From 3-1-20CM-4-69-9 sp963833655 (GTDB lineage: Bacteria; Actinomycetota; Thermoleophilia; Gaiellales; Gaiellaceae): DNA of 64,000 nucleotides. The position numbers and the translations under genes are program-made. Under the pieces are notes generated by a model. That model was not told where the DNA came from, made no database searches, and saw nothing but the letters and a program-made list of their open reading frames with translations. Below are positions 43,255-51,672 of the stretch, piece after piece; within the stretch, counting starts at the first letter, position 1; each line of letters opens with the position of its first letter. The stretch covers positions 1 to 64,000 of the forward strand of contig CAWHYL010000004.1 of assembly GCA_963833655.1 (NCBI GenBank). The letters are read 5' to 3'.

Positions 43255-44190
43255 ATGCCCGATTTGAACGGGAAGGTGGCCATTGTCACCGGCGCCGGGC
43301 GTGGGATCGGCCGCGAGCACGCACTCGCGCTCGCACGGGCCGGCGCCAAGATCCTCGTCAACGACCTAGGTGCGTCGCTCGCCGGCGAAGGCGCCGACGA
43401 GGGCCCCGCACACGACGTCGTGCTCGAGATCGAGGGCCTCGGCGGCGAGGCCGTCGCGAACGGCGAGAGCGTCGCCGACTTGGCCGGCGCGAAACGGATG
43501 GTTGATGCGGCGGTGGAAGCGTTCGGGCGGCTCGACATCCTCGTCAACAATGCCGGGATCCTGCGCGACCGCATGCTCGTGAACATGGAGGAGCACGAGT
43601 GGGACGCGGTGATCGAGGTGCACCTGAAGGGGCACTTTGCGCCGACGCGTCATGCCGCGACCTACTGGCGCGAGCGTGCGAAGGCGGGCGACGACGTGCG
43701 TGGACGCGTGATCAACACGTCCAGCCCTTCCGGCGTCTTCGGAAACGTCGGCCAGGCGAACTACGGCGCCGCCAAGGCCGGGATCGTCGGCTTCACGCTG
43801 ATCGCCGCCCAGGAGCTGCAGCGGTACGGCGTGACCGTCAACGCGCTGGCGCCGAACGCGCGGACGCGCATGACGGAGGCGGCGTTCGGCGAGATCCCGC
43901 CGCCCGCGGACGGCTTCGACCAGGCCGACCCGGCGAACAACTCGCCGATCGTCGTCGCGCTCTGCGCCGACGAGGCTCAGCACATCACCGGCCAGGTGTT
44001 CTTCGTTTACGGCGGCGTCGTGAACATGCTGCGCGGCTGGGATGCCGGCGAATTGTTCTCGAGCAACGAGCGCTGGGACCCCGACGCGCTGCTGCAGGAG
44101 CTGCAAGCGCGGTTGCCGGGCGGCGCCGCGCCTCCCGGGATGCTCGAGTCGATGCACCGCGCCGGCGGGCAGTCGATGCGCGAGCGGTGA
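43255..44190 (+). CDS. SDR dehydrogenase of the 17-beta-HSD4 / multifunctional beta-oxidation type
   Basis: A 311-aa SDR with TGAGRGIGREHALALARAGA, VNDLGASLAGEG, NNAGILRDRML and YGAAKAG. The combination GREHAL and VNDLG with ILRDRML is typical of the (3R)-hydroxyacyl-CoA dehydrogenase unit of peroxisomal-type multifunctional enzymes. It would oxidise the hydroxyacyl-CoA made by the MaoC hydratase two genes downstream. It is the first gene of a four-gene operon and overlaps the ligase start by 4 bp. Confidence 0.92.
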   Translation: MPDLNGKVAIVTGAGRGIGREHALALARAGAKILVNDLGASLAGEGADEGPAHDVVLEIEGLGGEAVANGESVADLAGAKRMVDAAVEAFGRLDILVNNAGILRDRMLVNMEEHEWDAVIEVHLKGHFAPTRHAATYWRERAKAGDDVRGRVINTSSPSGVFGNVGQANYGAAKAGIVGFTLIAAQELQRYGVTVNALAPNARTRMTEAAFGEIPPPADGFDQADPANNSPIVVALCADEAQHITGQVFFVYGGVVNMLRGWDAGELFSSNERWDPDALLQELQARLPGGAAPPGMLESMHRAGGQSMRER

Positions 44191-45617
44191 GCGGCGTGCG
44201 GAACCTCGCGCGCCTGGCCGAGGAGACGTACGAGCGGCGGGGCGACTATCCCGCGCTGTGGTTCGAGGGCGCCTGGCATTCCTCGACGCACCTGTTCGAA
44301 CGCGCGGAACGGATCCAGCTCGGCATCGAGCCGGGCGACCGTGTCGTGGTCTTGATGGAGAACTCACCCGACGTCGGCGTCGCGTACAACGCGATCTGGC
44401 GAGCCGGAGGCGTTGTGACGCCTGCCGTGTTCCTGCTCACGCGGGAGGAGCTCGAGCGACTCATCCGCGACGCCGAGCCCGCCCTCGTGCTCACATCCGA
44501 GATGTTCGCCCACACGGCGCGCGCAGCCGCCGGCGACGTCCGCGTCGTCGCCGATCTCGCGCAGCTCGAGGCCGATGGGTCGCCGATCGTCGAGCGCGAC
44601 GACTTTGACCTTGCCGCTCTCGTGTACACGGGCGGCACGACCGGCCGTGCGAAGGGCGTGATGCTCACGCACGCGAACCTGTACGAGGCAGGACGCGCTG
44701 GGCACGAGGCCGGACATGTGGACGGCATCGACCGGTCGCTCTCGTGCCTGCCTCTCGCGCACTCGTACGGCTTGCTCGTCCTGAACGTCGCGCTGCATCA
44801 CCCAGGCCGGCAGCAGTCGGTGCTGATGCGCTGGTTCGAACCTGACACATGGCTCCGGTTGGCCCAGGACCTTCGCGTCCAGATCGCACCGCTGGTGCCG
44901 TCGATGCTCTATCTCCTGCTCCAGCAGCCGCTCGAGCAGTACGACCTCTCGGAGCTGCGCTTCGTCGCCTCGGGCGCGGCACCGCTCGCGGTCGGCGCGA
45001 TCGAGGAGTTCATCCGCCGCGTCCCGGGCGTGCAGATCCGCGAGGGCTACGGGTTGACCGAGACGTCAGCGCTCGTCTCGACGAACCCGCCGGGCCGTTG
45101 CAAGCACGGCACCGTCGGCCCACCGGTTCCTGGGACGCAGGTGCGGATCGTCGACGGGGAGGTCTGCGTACGCTCGGAGCTCGTGATGGTGGGCTACTGG
45201 AAGGCGCCCGAGGCGAGTGTCGAGGCGGTCCGCGACGGCTGGTTGCACACCGGCGACATGGGACGCCTCGACGACGAGGGGTATCTCACCATCGTCGACC
45301 GGAAGAAGGATCTGATCATCCGCGGCGGCTTCAACGTCTTCCCGCGCGACGTCGAGGACGCGCTGCTCGAGCACCCGGCCGTCGCGACGGCCTGCGTGCT
45401 CGGCCGGCCGGACTCGGTGTACGGCGAGGAGGTCGTCGCGTTCGTCACACTGGCCGCTCGCGTCGAGGAGGAAGAGTTGGTGAATTTCGGGCGAGAGCGG
45501 CTCGGTGGGTACAAGTATCCGCGAGAGATTCACGTGCTGGACGCCCTGCCCCTGACCCCGGTCGGCAAGGCGGACCGCAAGGCGCTGCGCGAGGCGCTCG
45601 CCGCAAGCGGGAAGTGA
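44187..45617 (+). CDS. acyl-CoA ligase (AMP-forming)
   Basis: A 476-aa ANL enzyme, somewhat short at the N-terminus. P-loop VYTGGTTGRAKGVMLTHAN has TGGTTG for TSGTTG. A5 EGYGLTETSALVS, A7 GWLHTGDMGRLDDEGYL, A8 VDRKKDLIIRGGFNVFPRD, A10 PVGKADRKALRE. GTG 44187 overlaps the SDR stop (GTGA). It supplies an acyl-CoA for the beta-oxidation steps of this operon. Confidence 0.92.
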   Translation: MSGVRNLARLAEETYERRGDYPALWFEGAWHSSTHLFERAERIQLGIEPGDRVVVLMENSPDVGVAYNAIWRAGGVVTPAVFLLTREELERLIRDAEPALVLTSEMFAHTARAAAGDVRVVADLAQLEADGSPIVERDDFDLAALVYTGGTTGRAKGVMLTHANLYEAGRAGHEAGHVDGIDRSLSCLPLAHSYGLLVLNVALHHPGRQQSVLMRWFEPDTWLRLAQDLRVQIAPLVPSMLYLLLQQPLEQYDLSELRFVASGAAPLAVGAIEEFIRRVPGVQIREGYGLTETSALVSTNPPGRCKHGTVGPPVPGTQVRIVDGEVCVRSELVMVGYWKAPEASVEAVRDGWLHTGDMGRLDDEGYLTIVDRKKDLIIRGGFNVFPRDVEDALLEHPAVATACVLGRPDSVYGEEVVAFVTLAARVEEEELVNFGRERLGGYKYPREIHVLDALPLTPVGKADRKALREALAASGK

Positions 45618-45621
45618 CGGG

Positions 45622-46086
45622 ATGACCACGAGGATGACGCTCGCGGAGTTGGAAGCGTCGGGCGAGCGGGAGCTCGGCACGAGCGACTGGCACGAGATCA
45701 CGCAGGGCCAGATCGACCAGTTCGCCGAGGCGACCGGCGACCACCAGTGGATCCACGTCGATCCCCAAGCAGCGGCTGACGGCCCGTTCGGCACGACCGT
45801 CGCGCACGGATACCTCACGCTCTCGATGTTGCCGATGCTGCTGAGCGAGGTCGTGTCGGTCAGCGACGCGGTCATGGGCGTCAACTACGGCACTGAGAAG
45901 ATCCGCTTCACGAGCCCCGTGCCGTCCGGGTCGCGCGTGCGCTTGCACGCGAAGCTCCTTCGCGCCGAGCGGCGCGGGCCGAGCGTCGTCTGGACGGTCG
46001 GCGTGCAGATCGAGATCGAGGGCAAGGCGAAGCCCGGGCTGGTCGGGGAGGTTGTCTATCTGGCTGCCGGAGCTCCTCCTGCCTGA
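45622..46086 (+). CDS. MaoC-family (R)-enoyl-CoA hydratase
   Basis: A 154-aa hot-dog hydratase. The hydratase-2 motif is clear: FAEATGDHQWIHVDPQAA, then GPFGTTVAHGYLTLSMLP, with catalytic Asp and His in GDHQWIH. It would hydrate a 2-enoyl-CoA to the (3R)-hydroxyacyl-CoA, the right substrate for the HSD4-type dehydrogenase in the same operon. It begins 4 bp after the ligase. Confidence 0.93.
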   Translation: MTTRMTLAELEASGERELGTSDWHEITQGQIDQFAEATGDHQWIHVDPQAAADGPFGTTVAHGYLTLSMLPMLLSEVVSVSDAVMGVNYGTEKIRFTSPVPSGSRVRLHAKLLRAERRGPSVVWTVGVQIEIEGKAKPGLVGEVVYLAAGAPPA

Positions 46087-47227
46087 GGCGGTCATCGTCG
46101 CCGCGACGCGCACGCCGATCGGCCGTGCGCGCAAGGGCTCTCTGGTCGACGTACGCCCAGACGATCTCGTCGCGTTCGCGATCGACGCCGCGCTGAAGCA
46201 CGTGCCGGAGTTGCCGCGCGAGCAGATCGTCGACTTGATGGTCGGCTGCGGCTTTCCACAGGACAAGCAGGGGATGAACCTGGCGCGTCGGGCGGCGCTG
46301 CTGGCCGGACTGCCCGAGACGGTGCCCGGTACGACGGTGAACCGCTTCTGCGCCTCGAGCCTGCAGACGATCCGGATGGCGTTCCATGCGATCAGGGCCG
46401 GGGAGGGGGACGTGTACGTCGCGGCCGGTGTCGAGTCGATCAGCCAGGTCGACGGCTATCCGAAGGACGCGGAAGAGCTTCATCCGAAACTGTTCGGCGA
46501 CGACGCGCCCATCGCGAACGTCTACATCCCGATGGGCCTGACGGCGGAGAACGTCGCCGAGCGCTGGGACATCTCGCGCGAGGATATGGACCGTTTTGCG
46601 CAGCAGTCGCAGGAACGCGCGGTCGCCGCCCAGGACTCCGGCTTCTTCGAACGTGAGCTGGCACCGTGGGACGGGGTGGCGAAGGACGACGGCCCGAGGC
46701 CCGAGTCGACGCTCGAGAAGCTGGCGCAGCTGGAGCCGGCGTTCAAGCCCGGTGGGAAAGTCACGGCCGGTAACTCCTGCCCGTTGAACGACGGCGCCGC
46801 GGCCGTCGTCGTGCTGAGCGATACACGCGCGCGCGAGCTCGGCATCGAGCCGCGGGCGCGGATCGTCGCGTCTGCTGTCTCGGGCGTCGCGCCGGAGATC
46901 ATGGGCGTTGGCCCGATCGGCGCGGTGCGGGACGTGCTGAAGCAGGCGAGCATGACGATCGAGGACGTCGACGTCGTCGAGCTGAACGAGGCTTTCGCGG
47001 CGCAGGTGCTACCGGTCTGCGGCGAGCTCGGGATCGACCCGTTCAGCGAGAAGCTGAATCCCCACGGCGGCGCGATCGCGCTCGGCCATCCCTACGGGAT
47101 GACGGGTGCTCGCATCATGTGCACGCTGCTGAACGATATGGAGACAGACGACCGGTCGATCGGGCTCGAGACGATGTGCGTCGGTGGGGGCCAGGGGATG
47201 GCGATGATCGTCGAACGCCTGACCTAG
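46052..47227 (+). CDS. acetyl-CoA acyltransferase (thiolase)
   Basis: A thiolase with nucleophilic Cys in NRFCASSLQ (about residue 98), the NPHGGAIALGHPYGMTG His block and the second Cys in TMCVGGGQGMA. It completes the beta-oxidation operon by cleaving a 3-oxoacyl-CoA. The start is uncertain: TTG 46052 overlaps the MaoC gene by 35 bp, while CTG 46079 would give the family-typical PEAVIVAATRTPIG and only an 8-bp overlap. No ATG or GTG is in frame nearby. The stop overlaps the convergent SDR gene by 4 bp. Confidence 0.92.
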   Translation: MSIWLPELLLPEAVIVAATRTPIGRARKGSLVDVRPDDLVAFAIDAALKHVPELPREQIVDLMVGCGFPQDKQGMNLARRAALLAGLPETVPGTTVNRFCASSLQTIRMAFHAIRAGEGDVYVAAGVESISQVDGYPKDAEELHPKLFGDDAPIANVYIPMGLTAENVAERWDISREDMDRFAQQSQERAVAAQDSGFFERELAPWDGVAKDDGPRPESTLEKLAQLEPAFKPGGKVTAGNSCPLNDGAAAVVVLSDTRARELGIEPRARIVASAVSGVAPEIMGVGPIGAVRDVLKQASMTIEDVDVVELNEAFAAQVLPVCGELGIDPFSEKLNPHGGAIALGHPYGMTGARIMCTLLNDMETDDRSIGLETMCVGGGQGMAMIVERLT

Positions 47228-47994
47228 GCCGACTGCCCGCCGTCGACGACGAGCGTCTGGCCCGTCACGAACGCCGACGCGGGTGACGCGAGGAAGGCGA
47301 CCGCACCCTTCAGGTCTTCCGGCCCGCCGAAGCGGCGCAGGGGGATGCCCTTCAAGAACTCGTCGCCGTGGCGGTCGAGCAGGACGTTGGACATATCCGA
47401 AGGGAACCATCCCGGCGCGATTGCGTTGACGCGGATGCCGTGCTGAGCCCATTTGTGTGCGAGGTCGCGCGTGAACGAGATGACTCCCCCCTTGCTCGCG
47501 TTGTAGGAGATCGCGTCCATCGTGCCCGGCGGGGAGCCGCGAAGGCCCGCCACGGAGGCGATGTTCACGATCGAGCCGCTGCCGCGCTCGATCATCGCCC
47601 GTCCCGCCGCCTGCGAGAAGAGGAAGACGCCGGTCAGATTCACGTCGATCACTTTCTGCCAGCCTTCCAGCGGCGTGTCTTCGGCCGGCGCGCCCCACGA
47701 CGTGCCGGCGTTGTTCACCAGGACGTCGACGCCGCCAAGCTCGCGCACCGTCCTCTCGACGACGCGCCGAACCTGGTCCGCCTTGCGCACGTCGCACTGC
47801 AGCGCCACCGTGCGGACCCCCAGCTCCGCGAGCTCGTCGGCGGCCGCCTCGCAGCGCTCGACCTTGCGCGCGCAGAGCACGAGGTCGGCCCCGAGCTCCG
47901 CGAGCGCTCCGGCCATTTGGCGGCCGATACCGCTGCCACCGCCGGTGACGATCGCCGTCTTGCCGCTCAGGTCGAACAGCTCTTGGACACGCAT
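47224..47994 (-). CDS. SDR oxidoreductase (3-oxoacyl reductase-like)
   Basis: A 256-aa SDR with TGGGSGIGRQMAGALAELGA, CDVRKADQVRRVV, NNAGTSWGAP, NIASVAGL, YNASKGG and the C-terminal GQTLVVDGGQSA. It resembles gluconate/3-oxoacyl-ACP reductase-type SDRs. It is divergent from the acyl-CoA dehydrogenase at 48016 with 21 bp between starts. Confidence 0.92.
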   Translation of the reverse strand: MRVQELFDLSGKTAIVTGGGSGIGRQMAGALAELGADLVLCARKVERCEAAADELAELGVRTVALQCDVRKADQVRRVVERTVRELGGVDVLVNNAGTSWGAPAEDTPLEGWQKVIDVNLTGVFLFSQAAGRAMIERGSGSIVNIASVAGLRGSPPGTMDAISYNASKGGVISFTRDLAHKWAQHGIRVNAIAPGWFPSDMSNVLLDRHGDEFLKGIPLRRFGGPEDLKGAVAFLASPASAFVTGQTLVVDGGQSA

Positions 47995-48015
47995 CGAACC
48001 TGCGATGCTAATTCC
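47995..48015. promoter_or_regulatory. 21-bp divergent promoter with GCGATGCT core
   Basis: It contains TGCGATGCTAA, the same 11 bases as at 29579-29589. On the plus strand GATGCT ends 6 nt before GTG 48016. On the minus strand TAGCAT ends about 10 nt before ATG 47994. Confidence 0.5.
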
Positions 48016-49197
48016 GTGGCTGTGTCGGAGCAGCGAGCTGCGTACCGGGCGTTCATCGACGGGCACATCGTCCCGGTCGAGCAGATGCTCTTACGCGAGG
48101 ACGACGAGGCTGACCGCCTGCTTCAGGAGCTGCGTGCGCGCGCAAAGCAGGAGGGCCTGTGGGCGCCGCACCTGCCTCCGGACGCCGGCGGCTCGGGGGA
48201 GGGGTTCCTTGCCTACGCTGACCTCAACGAGGAGATCGGGCGCGTCACGTGGGCGCAATACGTCTTCAACTGCCAGGCGCCCGACGCGGGGAACGGCGAG
48301 ATCCTGCATCAGTTCGGCTCGCCGGAGCAGCGAAAGCGCTGGCTGGCTCCGCTGGTCGCCGGCGATGCACGCTCCTTCTTCTCGATGACCGAGCCCGACG
48401 TGTCCGGTGCGGACCCCACCGCATTGCAGACGACCGCGACGCTCGAGAGCGGAGAGTGGGTGCTCAACGGACGCAAGTGGTTTTCCTCGGGTGCCGAGGG
48501 CGCGCTCTTCGGCATCGTCATGGCCGTGACAGAACCTGCCGCGGAACCGCATCGGCGGGCGAGCCAGATCATCGTCCCGGCCGACGCCCCGGGCGTGACG
48601 ATCGAGTCGGTTCCCGTCATGGGCCACAGGGGTCGAGGGTGGACGACGCACTGCGAGGTGACCTACGAGAACGTGCGTGTGCCGGAGGCGAACCTGCTCG
48701 GCGAGCGGGGCGCCGGCTTCCTGATTGCCCAGAAGCGGCTCGGTCCGGGCCGCATCCATCACGTCATGCGCTGGCTCGGGCAGATGCAGCGCGCGTTCGA
48801 GCTCATGTGCACGCGTGCCTTGGAGCGGGAGGCGTTCGGCAGCCCGCTCGCCGAGAAGCAGACCGTCCAGAACTGGATCGCCGACTCGGCCGCAGAGATC
48901 CAGGCGTGCCGCCTGCTGACGCTCGACGCCGCGCACAAGATCGACGAGGGCAAGGACGCGCGCATCGAGATCTCGGTGTTGAAGTTCTATGCAGCGGATG
49001 CCCTCTCTCATGTGATCGACCGCGCGGTGCAGGTGCACGGTGCGCTCGGGCTCACGGACCGCTCGCCGCTCTCCCACATGTACTCCGTCGCGCGCGGGGC
49101 GCACATCTACGACGGCCCGGACGAGGTCCACCGGATGGTCGTCAGCCGCCGCATACTGCGGGCCTTCGCGGCCGGCGACGCCTGGCGCTTCAGCTAG
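48016..49197 (+). CDS. acyl-CoA dehydrogenase (long, ACAD10/11-like)
   Basis: A 393-aa acyl-CoA dehydrogenase: GLWAPHLPPDAGGSGEGF, FFSMTEPDVSGADPTALQT, WVLNGRKWFSSGAEGA, VPVMGHRGRGWTTHCEV, REAFGSPLAEKQTVQNW and GAHIYDGPDEVHRMVVSRRI. The DGPDEVH ending is typical of the branch near ACAD10/11. An aminoglycoside-phosphotransferase-like gene, the other domain of ACAD10/11, lies at 51673. The GTG start is set by the upstream divergent gene. The 3' end overlaps the convergent SDR by 8 bp. Confidence 0.93.
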   Translation: MAVSEQRAAYRAFIDGHIVPVEQMLLREDDEADRLLQELRARAKQEGLWAPHLPPDAGGSGEGFLAYADLNEEIGRVTWAQYVFNCQAPDAGNGEILHQFGSPEQRKRWLAPLVAGDARSFFSMTEPDVSGADPTALQTTATLESGEWVLNGRKWFSSGAEGALFGIVMAVTEPAAEPHRRASQIIVPADAPGVTIESVPVMGHRGRGWTTHCEVTYENVRVPEANLLGERGAGFLIAQKRLGPGRIHHVMRWLGQMQRAFELMCTRALEREAFGSPLAEKQTVQNWIADSAAEIQACRLLTLDAAHKIDEGKDARIEISVLKFYAADALSHVIDRAVQVHGALGLTDRSPLSHMYSVARGAHIYDGPDEVHRMVVSRRILRAFAAGDAWRFS

Positions 49198-49885
49198 GCG
49201 GCAGGCCTGCCGGTGCTCCGGACGCGTCGCGCGGGCCTGGAACGTTCGGGAAGCGGAACGGCTCCGGGCTCCGTCCGGGCTGCACCACCCACACCTCCCC
49301 CGTCTGCTCGCTGCGGGCGACGTCGAGGATCGCCCGTGCGATGTCGCCCGCATCCAGCAGGGGGAAGCCGGCAGCTGTGAAACGTGCGCGCCCTTCCGCG
49401 CCGAGCAGCGGCGTGTCGACGAAGCCCGGTGCCATGGCGCTGATCCGGATGCCGCGCTCGAGCAGTTGCGGCGCGACGCCGCGCACGAAGCCGACGACCG
49501 CGTGTTTCGTGAGCGTGTAGAGCGGATCTTGCGGCGCAGGCACGAGGCCCGCGAGCGAAGCCGTGACGACGACCGCGCCGCCGGGTTCCATCACCTTCGC
49601 CAGCCGGCGCACGCCGTAGACGACGCCGTCCACGTTCGCGCCGAGAATGCGCCGGTACGCCCGTTCGTTCACCTCGGTGAGGTCCGACGCGCCGGTCGTG
49701 ACGCCGGCGTTCAGGCAGGCGAGCTCGACCGGCTCGACCGCATCCCAAGCGCCGGGATCCGAGACGTCGAAGCCATGAACGACGTCGAGTTCCTGCACGT
49801 CCGCGCCGACTGCCCGCAGCTCCGCGACGAGCGCTGCTCCGATGCCGGAAGCGGCTCCCGTTACGAGCGCTGTGCGCGGGAACAT
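49190..49885 (-). CDS. SDR oxidoreductase
   Basis: A 231-aa SDR: ALVTGAASGIGAALVAEL, CLNAGVTTG in place of NNAG, VTASLAGL and YTLTKHAV with the Tyr and Lys. The C-terminus VWVVQPGRSPEPFRFPNVPG differs from ordinary SDRs. ATG 49885 is used; the open frame extends a few codons upstream. It is divergent from the LLM gene. Confidence 0.88.
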   Translation of the reverse strand: MFPRTALVTGAASGIGAALVAELRAVGADVQELDVVHGFDVSDPGAWDAVEPVELACLNAGVTTGASDLTEVNERAYRRILGANVDGVVYGVRRLAKVMEPGGAVVVTASLAGLVPAPQDPLYTLTKHAVVGFVRGVAPQLLERGIRISAMAPGFVDTPLLGAEGRARFTAAGFPLLDAGDIARAILDVARSEQTGEVWVVQPGRSPEPFRFPNVPGPRDASGAPAGLPPS

Positions 49886-49913
49886 CGCGCGATACTGACG
49901 TATCCGTCTGGGA
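49886..49913. promoter_or_regulatory. 28-bp divergent promoter with GCGATACT core
   Basis: It begins CGCGCGATACTG, identical for 11 bases with the 43233 gap. On the minus strand CAGTAT ends 6 nt before ATG 49885. The plus start ATG 49914 is 17 nt past GATACT. Confidence 0.5.
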
Positions 49914-50819
49914 ATGACCATCCCGTTCGAGGGCGTCCCGCTGCACGAGCTGGGGGCGCTCGCACGCCGTGTCGAGGAGGCCGGCTACGACGGGCTCTGG
50001 TCGGCGGAATCGACGCACTACGACGGGTTCACGCCGCTCGTGATCGCCGCCGAGCACACCGAGCGTGTGCGTCTCGTCACGGGGATCGTCAACGTGTTCA
50101 CCCGCGGGCCGGCGCTGCTCGCGCAAACGGCTGCCGCGCTCGCGGACGTCAGCGGGGGACGCTTCGTGCTCGGCCTCGGCGCGTCCTCGAACGTGATCGT
50201 CGAGCGCTGGAACGGAGTTCCGTTCGAGCGGCCGCTGAAGCGAGTCGAGGAAACGGTCGCGTACTTGCGCGCGGTGCTGGCAGGCGAGCGCGGCGAGGGC
50301 GGCTTCAGGCTCGCCGCGCCCCCGGCGAGGCCTGTTCCGATCGTGCTGGCCGCGCTGCGGGAGCCGATGCTGCGGTTGGCGGCGCGCGTCGCCGACGGGG
50401 TGTTCACGAACTTTCTGCCTTTGACCCGCGTCGACCAGGTCGTCGGCGCATTCGGCGCGCCGGAGAAGGAGCTCGCCTGCCGATTCTTCTCGTTCCATGG
50501 GGAGGACGCGCTCGAGACGGCGAAGCGAACGTTCGTCGCGTATGCCACGGTGCCGGTCTACACGGAGTTCTTCCGCTGGCTCGGCTTCGGAGCCGAGCTG
50601 GAGCCGATCGTCGACGCGTGGAACGCCGGCGACCGCGCGGGCGCGGTCGGGCGCGTTCCCGAGGCGCTCGTGCGCGACATCTTCCTGCTCGGAACCGTCG
50701 ACGACCAATGCGAGCGGCTAGCGCAGTTCGGGCGCGCCGGCGTGCAGACGGGCGTCCTCGCATTGTCGGCGCCGCGCGAGGAGCTGCACCGCCTTGTCGA
50801 CGCCCTCGCGCCCGGTTAG
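49914..50819 (+). CDS. LLM-class flavin/F420-dependent oxidoreductase
   Basis: A 301-aa luciferase-like oxidoreductase: GLWSAESTHYDGFTPLVIAA, TGIVNVFTRGPALLAQTAAA, FVLGLGASSNVIVERWNG. It is a second F420-type enzyme in the cluster, distinct from the one at 28573. The substrate is unknown. Its end overlaps the convergent SMP-30 gene end by 4 bp. Confidence 0.9.
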   Translation: MTIPFEGVPLHELGALARRVEEAGYDGLWSAESTHYDGFTPLVIAAEHTERVRLVTGIVNVFTRGPALLAQTAAALADVSGGRFVLGLGASSNVIVERWNGVPFERPLKRVEETVAYLRAVLAGERGEGGFRLAAPPARPVPIVLAALREPMLRLAARVADGVFTNFLPLTRVDQVVGAFGAPEKELACRFFSFHGEDALETAKRTFVAYATVPVYTEFFRWLGFGAELEPIVDAWNAGDRAGAVGRVPEALVRDIFLLGTVDDQCERLAQFGRAGVQTGVLALSAPREELHRLVDALAPG

Positions 50820-51646
50820 GGCCTGCCCGTGTGCGGCACGCCGACGCGGGTCGTGAAGACGGCCGCGTCGTTCGGCTTGTTCTGGTCGTAGCTCGACGCG
50901 GCGCAGAGCGCGAGCGTCCGGCCGTCTTCGCCTCCGAGCATGCAGGCGAAGCACCGAAGGCCGTCCGGCACGGTGAGCGTGTCCCGGATCTCGCCGCCCC
51001 GTGCGACGCGCAAACACCGGTTGCTGCGCGCGTCGGCGAACCACACGCAACCTTCGGCGTCGAGCGTGCAGCCGTCCGGTGCGGTCTGCGGGACAACCGC
51101 GAACGTTCGCCGATTCGAGAGGACGCCGTCGCCGCCGACGTCGAATTCGGTGAGCCGCGCGGCCCACGTCTCGGCCACGACGAGGGTGAGGCAGTCGGCC
51201 GTCAGGACGCAGCCGTTGGGGAAGAGCAGCTCGTCCGCTGCACGCGTCGCCCTCCCGTCGGGTTCCACGCGGACGAGCGCCGTGGCGCGTGGTGGCTCGC
51301 GCCTCGCGAGGTCGAAGCCGAAGTTGCCGACGTACGCCCGGCCGTCTGCCGCGACCACCATGTCGTTGGCGTGCCAGTCGCACAGCCGGGAGAGGTCCGA
51401 GTGGACGCTGAGCTCGCCACCGTCGAAGCGCAGCACGCGCCGGTCACCCATCGAGACCACGAGCAACGACCCGTCCGGAAGCCAGCCGAGGCCCGACGGC
51501 ATCGACTCGACGCGGACGATCTCCTCCACGCCGCCCTCGTGGTCGACGGCGAGGACACGCCGTCGGAAGAAGTCCGAAAACCACCAGCGGCCGTCATGCC
51601 AGCGCGGGCTCTCGAAGAACGCACCGCCGGTGAGAAGGGTCCGCAT
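50816..51646 (-). CDS. SMP-30/gluconolactonase-family protein
   Basis: A 276-aa beta-propeller of the SMP-30 (gluconolaconase/LRE-like) family: FFESPRWHDGRWWFSD with the metal Glu, GLGWLPDGSLLVVSM, HANDMVVAADGRAYVGNFGF with the Asn and Asp, PNGCVLTADCLTLVVAET, and DGCTLDAEGCVWFADARS. It would hydrolyse a lactone or similar ester. ATG 51646 gives the family-like N-terminus; upstream frame is shadow. Confidence 0.88.
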   Translation of the reverse strand: MRTLLTGGAFFESPRWHDGRWWFSDFFRRRVLAVDHEGGVEEIVRVESMPSGLGWLPDGSLLVVSMGDRRVLRFDGGELSVHSDLSRLCDWHANDMVVAADGRAYVGNFGFDLARREPPRATALVRVEPDGRATRAADELLFPNGCVLTADCLTLVVAETWAARLTEFDVGGDGVLSNRRTFAVVPQTAPDGCTLDAEGCVWFADARSNRCLRVARGGEIRDTLTVPDGLRCFACMLGGEDGRTLALCAASSYDQNKPNDAAVFTTRVGVPHTGRP

Positions 51647-51672
51647 GCCCGGATGGTGGCAGGATCGGCCCG
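51647..51672. promoter_or_regulatory. 26-bp divergent gap without the GCGATRCT core
   Basis: The gap is GC-rich. On the minus strand CACCAT ends 6 nt before ATG 51646; on the plus strand CAGGAT ends 7 nt before ATG 51673. These only loosely fit a -10 pattern, so confidence is low. Confidence 0.3.
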
